DNA of 5,709 nt, taken from assembly GCA_903876615.1 (NCBI GenBank), contig CAIRAS010000198.1, forward strand, positions 1-5,709. Direction: 5' to 3'. Below the pieces are notes generated by a model. The model was not told where the DNA came from and searched no databases. It worked only from the letters and a program-made list of their open reading frames with translations. Of this stretch, positions 1 through 4,662 are shown one piece after another (within the stretch, counting starts at the first letter, position 1; each line of letters begins with the position of its first letter). This DNA is from an uncultured Holophagaceae bacterium. Its GTDB lineage: Bacteria > Acidobacteriota > Holophagae > Holophagales > Holophagaceae. Both the position numbers and the translations under genes were made by a program.

Positions 1-162
1 ATCCAGGCCCTCAGGCACCTCGGGAAGGACCATGTCGATGCGGCTGCGCTTGCGACGCTGCGGACCCGCCTGGCCGACAAGGACAGGCTCTGCCTGCGGC
101 AGGATGCCGGCTTTGCCCCGGCCTGGATCGCGAAGCTCATGCTGCAACTGGCCGAGGGCTGA
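1..162 (+). CDS. C-terminal end of a DUF6088 / AbiEi-like antitoxin-type protein (5' end outside window)
   Basis: Reading from base 1 in frame 1 gives 53 residues before a TGA at 160-162. The peptide starts IQALRHLGKDHVD, continues with a charged helix containing TLRTRLADKDR, and ends with FAPAWIAKLMLQLAEG. From memory this matches the C-terminal end of DUF6088 proteins: an IQALRHLG-type segment, a helix with LR.RL, then an APAWI segment close to the stop. DUF6088 proteins are grouped with AbiEi-type antitoxins of type IV toxin-antitoxin systems, and a nucleotidyltransferase of the AbiEii type usually follows. No such toxin gene follows here; the next sequence is a piece of HsdR. The N-terminal DNA-binding part lies outside the window, so it is unknown whether the gene is intact. 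The family call rests on about 50 residues and is moderately confident; that this frame is coding is more certain. Confidence 0.6.
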   Translation: MQALRHLGKDHVDAAALATLRTRLADKDRLCLRQDAGFAPAWIAKLMLQLAEG

Positions 163-601
163 CATACAGCGGTCCCTGACCCTGGACCTGGAAACCCAGC
201 GCCTGGCCATGGAGCAGGCCGCCGCGGCCAAGGACCTGGCCGAGCTGGAGCGCATGCTGGCCGAGGCAGGCCTGGGCGATCCCAAGGAGCTGGCCAAGGC
301 CAAGGCGGAGTGCCACGGCCTCGGGCTCTTCCTCCGGTCCCTGGTGGGCCGCCAACGGGAAGCAGCGAAGGCGGCCTTCAATGGCTTTGTCAGCGGCCGC
401 ACCCTGAACGCCAGCCAGCTTGAGTTCATCGACCTCATGATCGACCACCTGACCCAGCACGGCGTCATGGACCCCGGCCTGCTCTACGAGAGCCCCTTCA
501 CCGACCTGAGTAGCCTCGGCATCGAGGGGGTGTTCCGGCAGGCTGAGGTGCAGGAACTTGTGCGAATCCTGGAAGAGGTCGAGAGACACGCCGTGGCGTA
601 A
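163..601 (+). pseudogene. C-terminal fragment of type I restriction enzyme R subunit (HsdR, EcoEI-type C-terminal domain)
   Basis: Frame 2 from just after the upstream stop to the TAA at 599-601 encodes about 145 residues. They resemble the EcoEI_R_C domain at the end of many HsdR proteins. Recognisable stretches are DLAELERMLAEAGLGD, LGLFLRSLVGRQREAAKAAF, LNASQLEFIDLMIDHLTQHG, VMDPGLLYESPFTDL and a final VQELVRILEEVE helix. In a full HsdR of roughly 800-1,000 residues this domain follows the PD-(D/E)XK nuclease and the DEAD-type helicase motor, which drive DNA translocation and cleavage. Both are missing, so restriction activity is not expected. Upstream of about base 165 the same frame runs under the antitoxin-like gene and reads as arginine-rich shadow sequence. 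An ATG at 209 could start a 130-residue protein, but no ribosome binding site precedes it. The fragment has no internal stop, so the truncation may be recent or a short product may still be made. The HsdR identity is solid; calling it a pseudogene is inference. Confidence 0.8.
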
Positions 602-695
602 CGGAGCTCTGCGTTGAATCCCTGAGCCGGGTGAAACCTGATGCGAGGTCCTCCGCAGCCTGGGTCTGACAGGGCCTAGCCGATCCCCCCGCCGC

Positions 696-950
696 TCACG
701 ACTCGCCTCCATAGAGCCCGGTCAGCACCTCGGTCCGGTCGGAGATGCGATAGGTCTGGCCCCAGGCCTCGGCGGCCCGGGTGGCTTCGGCCTCTGTCGC
801 AAAGAGAGTCGGCAGGGGGGAGGCCGGATCCTCAGCGACCAGCTCTTCGATCACGCTGGCGTCGGGGTAGGTATAGGCCACGACGCCCACCCAGCCGCGC
901 GGGTCCGGGGACCAGCGGCGGGCGGAACCGAGGCTGCTTGCGGGGAACAT
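696..950 (-). CDS. Small protein of unknown function (84 aa)
   Basis: Minus-strand frame from ATG (complement of 948-950) to TGA (complement of 696-698). I do not recognise a family. The start is supported by a good ribosome binding site: on the minus strand GAAGGAG lies 7 nt before the ATG. The product has a proline- and arginine-rich N-terminus (SSLGSARRWSPDPRGW), then VGVVAYTYPDASVIEEL, an acidic helix EATRAAEAWGQTYRIS, and ends LTGLYGGES. There is no signal peptide, membrane segment or cysteine motif, so it is probably a small soluble cytoplasmic protein. It converges with the HsdR fragment and diverges from the acetyltransferase, so it seems to be transcribed alone. A longer minus-strand frame covering part of the same DNA looks like a shadow because this frame owns the ribosome binding site. 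Coding is likely; function is unknown. Confidence 0.6.
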   Translation of the reverse strand: MFPASSLGSARRWSPDPRGWVGVVAYTYPDASVIEELVAEDPASPLPTLFATEAEATRAAEAWGQTYRISDRTEVLTGLYGGES

Positions 951-964
951 GGGCGCGCTCCTTC

Positions 965-1017
965 GGGATGGCCAAGGAGGTGAAAGGAAGCCAAGCCACC
1001 ACGGCCTTGGCCGTCTC
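965..1017. repeat. Imperfect inverted repeat in the divergent intergenic region
   Basis: GGCCAAGG at 970-977 is a perfect inverted copy of CCTTGGCC at 1005-1012. On the plus strand the pairing extends outward through five more positions (965-969 with 1013-1017), two of them G-U wobbles. A GGTG/CACC pair (979-982 with 997-1000) could form inside the loop. The wobble pairs would hold only in a plus-strand transcript, which favours a structured leader ahead of the acetyltransferase gene over a DNA operator, though either is possible. An 8-bp inverted match alone could arise by chance in this space; the extension makes it somewhat more notable. No convincing -35/-10 pair was found in 951-1115. 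Confidence 0.35.
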
Positions 1018-1115
1018 CCGGAGCCATTCTCTCACCCCCGTCATGGGGGGCTCTTGTCTGCTCCGCCCCAGCCCTTCGGCAGCCACCCTGCTAGGGTTTC
1101 CCGTGGAGGGACACC

Positions 1116-1607
1116 ATGGCCTTCGTCCTGCACCAGGGTTACCTGCCCGGCTGCATCGGCCGCGTGGCGGAGCTGCACGCCACCTACTACAGCCCGCGGG
1201 CGGGGTTCGGCCTCTATTTTGAGAGCAAGGTGGCCCGGGAGCTGGCGGCCTTCTGCGAGGCCTATCAGGAGGGCCGCGATGGGCTGTGGCTGGTGCGGGT
1301 GGACGGCCGGGTGGAAGGCTCGCTCGCCATCGACGGCTCCCGCGCCGCGACCGAGGGCGCCCACCTCCGCTGGTTCATCGCCTCGGACGCGGTGCGCGGC
1401 ACCGGGGCGGGCAACGCCCTCATCGCGGCTGCGGTGGCCTTCTGCCGGGCCCAGCACTACGGCAGCATCACCCTCTGGACCTTCGACGGTCTGGCGGCGG
1501 CGCGGCACCTCTACGAGAAGGCCGGGTTCCGCCTGGTGCTGGAACAGCAGGGCAGCCAGTGGGGCCAGCTGGTGACGGAACAGCGCTTCGAGCTGAGCCT
1601 GCTCTGA
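1116..1607 (+). CDS. GNAT family N-acetyltransferase
   Basis: 163 residues, a normal length for a single GNAT domain. The enzyme should transfer an acetyl group from acetyl-CoA to an amine in the cytoplasm; the substrate cannot be read from the sequence. The acetyl-CoA binding motif A is LRWFIASDAVRGTGAGNAL, with the pyrophosphate loop R94-G-T-G-A-G99. It is followed by helix LIAAAVAFCRAQ and motif B with WTFDGLAAARHLYEKAGF (121-138). The opening (GYLPGCIGRVAELHATYY, GFGLYFESKVARELAAF) resembles the acetyltransferase half of proteins in which a MarR-type regulator is fused to a GNAT domain. Here no MarR domain precedes it, so this is the stand-alone form. ATG at 1116 was chosen because GGAGGG lies 5 nt upstream. 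It ends about 100 bp before the membrane-protein gene on the same strand, with no clear terminator between, so read-through into the dicarboxylate module is possible but its job looks separate. Confidence 0.9.
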   Translation: MAFVLHQGYLPGCIGRVAELHATYYSPRAGFGLYFESKVARELAAFCEAYQEGRDGLWLVRVDGRVEGSLAIDGSRAATEGAHLRWFIASDAVRGTGAGNALIAAAVAFCRAQHYGSITLWTFDGLAAARHLYEKAGFRLVLEQQGSQWGQLVTEQRFELSLL

Positions 1608-1711
1608 CCCCGCGTCCTTCCTGGCTATCCTCTTTCATGTCCCCTCGGTCCCTGCGATGCCCCGTGCCTCGCCGCGGGCGGGGTTGGATGCCCTTTTGCT
1701 CGGAGCCGCGC

Positions 1712-2224
1712 ATGACCTTCAAACCCATGACCTACCTCGTCAGCTTCACGGCTTTTGTCCTGCTCTTCATGGGCCTGGGCGGCTGGGTGGGCTACACGAA
1801 GCTGGCGGAGCACTTCCTGGCCCAGGCTTACCTCGAAGCGCTGCCCATCCGCCTCAGCGTGCAGCGGGACGAGAAGGGCGCGGTGGTGCGCTGGCAGGAC
1901 AAGGTGACCCTGGAGGCCGGCGTGTCAGCGGGCATCACGGCGAGCAACCGGGCCCAGCCGATCCTCATCCAGTTCGGGGAGGAGCCAGCCGCGGCGACGC
2001 AGGCTGCCACCGGGAGCGCGGTCATTCCCCTGGCGGCCAACGAGCGCACCGAGGATGTCCGGCTGGACCGGGCCAACCGCTACCTCTACGCCCGGGTGTT
2101 CGCGACCTCCACCATTCCCGACAAGGAAACGACCTGGCTCTACAAGTACGACCTCCGGGAGCGCCGCATCGTGCGCAAGAGCTCGGTCAATGCGATCCTG
2201 CTGCCGGCCCCCTTCCGGCCCTGA
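1712..2224 (+). CDS. Membrane-anchored protein of unknown function, first gene of the dicarboxylate sensing cluster (170 aa)
   Basis: I do not recognise a family. The N-terminus MTFKPMTYLVSF leads into one hydrophobic segment (about residues 7-28, ending GLGGWVGY) followed by K30. There is no lipobox cysteine, so it is probably a signal anchor. The remaining ~140 residues are polar and would lie in the periplasm, with alternating strand-like stretches (PIRLSVQRD, AQPILIQFG, YLYARVFATSTI, TWLYKYDLRERRI) suggesting a small beta-rich domain. An alanine/threonine-rich linker sits near residues 91-103. The start at 1712 has GGAG 6 nt upstream; in-frame ATGs at 1688 and 1727 are less well placed. 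The stop lies only about 20 bp before the kinase start with no terminator between, so the two are almost certainly co-transcribed. The position suggests a partner of the sensor or the transporter, for example a periplasmic accessory protein, but that is inference from gene order alone. Confidence 0.75.
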   Translation: MTFKPMTYLVSFTAFVLLFMGLGGWVGYTKLAEHFLAQAYLEALPIRLSVQRDEKGAVVRWQDKVTLEAGVSAGITASNRAQPILIQFGEEPAAATQAATGSAVIPLAANERTEDVRLDRANRYLYARVFATSTIPDKETTWLYKYDLRERRIVRKSSVNAILLPAPFRP

Positions 2225-2245
2225 TCCCCTAGGATGGTGCTTAGC

Positions 2246-3847
2246 ATGCCCCGGACGCGCCCCCTCCTCCAGCTCAGGGCCAGGATCACCCTCCTGGTGA
2301 GCCTGATCCTGGCGCTTGCCCTGCTGGTGACGGGCGTCCTGGTGGACTGGAAGATGGAGCAGCAGGCCCGGGAGGCCATGAGCGAGAAGGTGGTGCTGCT
2401 CTCGCGCATCATGGCCGAGTCGGAGGTGGTGCGCGAGGGGCTCACGGGTCGCCGGTCCCAGGGCGAGGTTCAGGCGCTGGCGGAGCAGGTCCGCCTCGCC
2501 GCCGGCACGGACTACGTCGTGGTCATGGACATGAACGGCATCCGCCTCTCCCATCCGACCCAGTCCCAGATCGGCGCCCGCTTCGCCGGCGGGGACGATG
2601 TCGACGTCTACCGGGGGCGCTCCTATGTCTCGGTCGCCACGGGGACCCTCGGCCTCTCCATGCGTGCCTTCACGCCGGTGTGGCAGGGGAACCGCCAGGT
2701 GGGCGCCGTGTCCGTGGGCCTGCTCAAGTCCGGCGTGGACCGGGCCATCCTGGGCGTGCAGAAGCGCATCCTCTTCGGCGGGGGCTTCGGCCTGGCCGCG
2801 GGCATCCTGGGCGCCCTGTATCTGGCGGGGCGCATCAAGCGGATCCTCATGGGCATGGAGCCCCAGGAGATCTCCACGCTGCTGCAGCAGCGCAACGCCA
2901 TGCTGCACTCGGTGCGGGAGGGCATCATCGGGGTGGATCGGGACCTGGTGGTGACCATCGTCAACGAGGAGGCCCTGCGCCTCTTCGCGCTGGCGGGCAG
3001 CCATGGCGAGCTGGTGGGCCGCAACGTGGAGGAAGTTCTGCCCAGCTCAAGGCTCCGCACCGTGGTCGAGACGGGGCAGGCGGAGTACGACCAGGAAGGC
3101 GACATCCTGGGCCTGAAGATCCTGACGAACCGGGTGCCCGTGCTGGTGGAGGGCCGCATTGCCGGGGCCGTGGCCACCTTCCGGGACAAGACGGAGGTGA
3201 ACCGGCTGGCGGAGCAGCTGACCGGGGTCCGCTTCTATGCGGATGCCCTGCGGGCCCAGGCCCACGAGTTCATGAACAAGCTGCACGTGATCCTCGGACT
3301 CGTGCGGCTGGAGGAGTACGAGCGCCTCAAGAGCTACATCACGGGCGTGGCTGGTCGCCTCGACGACGAAGTGGGTTTTGTGGTGCAGCGCATCAAGGAC
3401 CCCGTGGTGGCCGGCTTCCTGCTGGCCCGGTTCTCCTCGGCGCGGGAGCAGAACATCCTCATGCGGCTGGACCAGGAGGCCGCGCTGCCCCCCTGTCCCG
3501 ACGATGCGGCCTCCCATGATCTGGTGCAGGTGCTGGGCAACCTGCTGGAGAACGCCGTGGAGGCCATCGGTGAGGGCTCCCGCCGGGAGATCCAGGTCTC
3601 GCTGCGGCCCGAAGGCACCCAGGTGCACCTCTCCGTGGTGGACAGCGGCCCCGGGCTGCCCGCCGAGGTGCTGGCCAAGGTCTTCACCCTGGGTTTCTCT
3701 ACCAAGGGCGAGAACCGCGGCTTCGGCCTCTGGCAGGCGGCTCGCACCATCGAGACCCGCGGCGGCCGCCTGCGGGGCGAGAACCGGGAGGGTGGGGGGG
3801 CCGCCTTCACGGCCTCCTTTACACTGTTTCCCGGGGAGGAGTCATGA
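2246..3847 (+). CDS. DcuS/CitA-family sensor histidine kinase, predicted C4-dicarboxylate sensor
   Basis: Membrane histidine kinase of 533 residues, close to the ~540 of DcuS and CitA. TM1 is at about 13-34. The periplasmic PDC/Cache-type sensor domain (about 35-172) has YVVVMDMNGIRLSHP and SMRAFTPV, ending QVGAVSVGLL. TM2 is at about 174-195, then a cytoplasmic PAS domain (about 216-316, HSVREGIIGVD). The SpoOB-type dimerisation/phosphoacceptor segment is AQAHEFMNKLHVILGL with H340. The ATPase domain has the N box GNLLENAVEAI (N432, N436), G1 box D466-S-G-P-G and G2 box RGFGL (G492, G494). All catalytic motifs are intact. R100, H103, R140 and F142 correspond to the DcuS residues R107, H110, R147 and F149 that bind C4-dicarboxylates; citrate-specific CitA has a lysine in place of that phenylalanine. 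ATG 2246 is preferred because AGGA lies 11 nt upstream; ATG 2234 (537 aa) is possible but lacks a spaced ribosome site. The stop overlaps the regulator start. Confidence 0.93.
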   Translation: MPRTRPLLQLRARITLLVSLILALALLVTGVLVDWKMEQQAREAMSEKVVLLSRIMAESEVVREGLTGRRSQGEVQALAEQVRLAAGTDYVVVMDMNGIRLSHPTQSQIGARFAGGDDVDVYRGRSYVSVATGTLGLSMRAFTPVWQGNRQVGAVSVGLLKSGVDRAILGVQKRILFGGGFGLAAGILGALYLAGRIKRILMGMEPQEISTLLQQRNAMLHSVREGIIGVDRDLVVTIVNEEALRLFALAGSHGELVGRNVEEVLPSSRLRTVVETGQAEYDQEGDILGLKILTNRVPVLVEGRIAGAVATFRDKTEVNRLAEQLTGVRFYADALRAQAHEFMNKLHVILGLVRLEEYERLKSYITGVAGRLDDEVGFVVQRIKDPVVAGFLLARFSSAREQNILMRLDQEAALPPCPDDAASHDLVQVLGNLLENAVEAIGEGSRREIQVSLRPEGTQVHLSVVDSGPGLPAEVLAKVFTLGFSTKGENRGFGLWQAARTIETRGGRLRGENREGGGAAFTASFTLFPGEES

Positions 3848-4560
3848 TCCGCGTGCTGCTGGTCGAAGACGATCCCATGGTGGCCGAGCTGAACCGGATG
3901 TTCCTGAGCCGGGTGGCGGGGTTCGAGCTCGTGGCCTCCGTGCGCAGCGCCTCGGAAGCCCTGGAAGCCCTCCGGAGCCAGCCGGTGCACCTGCTGCTGC
4001 TGGACATCTTCATGCCCGGGCAGAACGGCCTCGAGCTCATGGAGGAGATCCGGCGCCAGGCCCTGGATGTGGACGTGATCTTCGTGACCGCCGCCCGGGA
4101 CACCGCGACCATCAGCAAAGCCCTGAAGCTGGGCGCCGTGGACTACCTCATCAAGCCCTTCGAGTTCGAGCGGCTCAAGGAGGCCCTGGACCACTACCGC
4201 GAGACCCACCACATGATCCGGGACGGGGAAGCCCTGGACCAGGCGGCGCTGGACAAGCGCCTGGCCCGGCGGCCCGCCGAGGCGCGGGGGGCGGAAGTGC
4301 TGCCCAAGGGCCTCGACCGGAACACCCTGGCCAAGCTGCTGGAGGCCATCGCCGCGTGGCCGGCGGAACCGCCCTGGTTCACCAGCGAGGAGGTCGGCCA
4401 GCAGGTGGGGATCTCCCGGGTGTCCGTGCGGAAGTACTTCGAGTTCCTCTGCACCCTCAAGGTGCTGCGCATGGAACCCGGCTACGGCACCGGCGGCCGG
4501 CCCGTGCACCGGTTCCTGCTGCAGCGGTCCCACCTGCGGGAGGCCCGGCGGTTCCTCTGA
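3844..4560 (+). CDS. CitB/DcuR-family two-component response regulator
   Basis: 238 residues, the usual length for this family. The N-terminal receiver domain (1-120) has the acidic pocket E8-D9-D10, the phosphoacceptor D54 in LLLLDIFMPG, T82 in FVTAA and K104 in YLIKPFEFERL, so phosphorylation chemistry should be intact. After a charged linker (about 121-155, arginine- and alanine-rich, probably flexible), the C-terminal domain (about 156-238) carries a helix-turn-helix in FTSEEVGQQVGISRVSVRKYF (179-199) and a winged part with GYGTGGRPVHRFLL. This is the architecture of DcuR, CitB and MalR rather than OmpR or NarL. The ATG overlaps the kinase stop as ATGA, and GGGGAGGAG just upstream serves as ribosome site, so translation is probably coupled to the kinase. 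It should receive phosphate from H340 of the kinase and most plausibly activates the downstream dctA. The ligand specificity is inherited from the kinase call and is inferred. Confidence 0.94.
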   Translation: MIRVLLVEDDPMVAELNRMFLSRVAGFELVASVRSASEALEALRSQPVHLLLLDIFMPGQNGLELMEEIRRQALDVDVIFVTAARDTATISKALKLGAVDYLIKPFEFERLKEALDHYRETHHMIRDGEALDQAALDKRLARRPAEARGAEVLPKGLDRNTLAKLLEAIAAWPAEPPWFTSEEVGQQVGISRVSVRKYFEFLCTLKVLRMEPGYGTGGRPVHRFLLQRSHLREARRFL

Positions 4561-4569
4561 CGGGCCTGC

Positions 4570-4607
4570 TTACAATAGTTCCAATACCAGGAATCAACTT
4601 CCATAAC
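4570..4607 (+). promoter_or_regulatory. AT-rich direct repeats upstream of dctA, possible response-regulator sites and promoter
   Basis: In a very GC-rich window the stretch from about 4568 to 4607 is clearly AT-rich. It contains TTACAATAG (4570-4578) directly followed by TTCCAATAC (4579-4587), which match at 7 of 9 positions, and TTCCATAAC at 4599-4607, whose TTCC is 20 bp downstream of that of the second copy. The inverted pair GGAATC (4590-4595) / GATTCC (4613-4618) overlaps the region. Tandem short sites at 9 and 20 bp spacing on one face of the helix would suit a dimeric activator such as the adjacent CitB/DcuR-type regulator. A weak sigma-70-like pair, TTCCAA at 4579 and CATAAC at 4602 with a 17-bp spacer, also lies here. 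All functional assignment is inference. Confidence 0.35.
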
Positions 4608-4626
4608 GGCTCGATTCCGCCGACTC

Positions 4627-4657
4627 CCTCCAGGATGGTCGATAGAAACCCTGGAGG
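4627..4657 (+). promoter_or_regulatory. Predicted hairpin masking the dctA ribosome binding site
   Basis: CCTCCAGG (4627-4634) and CCTGGAGG (4650-4657) are perfect inverted copies, giving an 8-bp, mostly G-C stem with a 15-base loop in the transcript. The right arm contains the Shine-Dalgarno sequence GGAGG (4653-4657), 5 nt before the dctA start codon at 4663, and the left arm contains CCTCC, the same bases as the 16S rRNA anti-Shine-Dalgarno. If folded, the ribosome site would be double-stranded. This could lower basal translation of the transporter or make it depend on an RNA-binding factor, temperature or another RNA; no known riboswitch class is recognised. The pairing is read directly from the sequence; regulation is inferred. 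Confidence 0.45.
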
Positions 4658-4662
4658 TATTT

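Noticed and set aside
1035..1049. CCCCC / GGGGG mini-hairpin in the intergenic region
   Set aside because: Five identical pairs with a 5-base loop and no T-run; homopolymer G/C runs of this size are expected at this base composition.
832..1086. Minus-strand open frame overlapping the 84-aa gene and running into the intergenic region
   Set aside because: No ribosome binding site at its starts, an arginine/proline-rich shadow composition in the overlapping half, and it conflicts with the better supported frame at 696-950.
1604..1631. CTGACC - 16 bp - TATCCT as a promoter for the sensing operon
   Set aside because: Four of six matches in each box at 16-bp spacing is within chance, and the -35 part overlaps the acetyltransferase stop codon. 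A promoter somewhere in 1608-1711 is still plausible.
1660..1697. CCCCG / CGGGG stem after the acetyltransferase with a later TTTT, considered as a terminator
   Set aside because: The stem is only 5 bp and the T-run starts about 10 bases after it, close to the next gene's ribosome site.
1925..3004. Long minus-strand open frame antisense to the membrane protein and kinase
   Set aside because: Low-complexity His/Gly/Arg-rich translation typical of antisense shadows in GC-rich genes; no start signal.
3334..4533. Long minus-strand open frame antisense to the kinase and regulator
   Set aside because: Same shadow character, with no recognisable domain and no ribosome site.
4541..4567. AGGCCCG / CGGGCCT hairpin around the regulator stop codon, considered as a terminator
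   Set aside because: A 7-bp stem exists, but it is followed by GCTTACAATAG and not a T-run, so intrinsic termination is not supported.
4635..4637. ATG in the hairpin loop upstream of dctA as the start of a leader peptide
   Set aside because: The frame has no early stop, overlaps dctA out of frame as shadow sequence, and has only CCAGG just before it, which is not a usable ribosome site.
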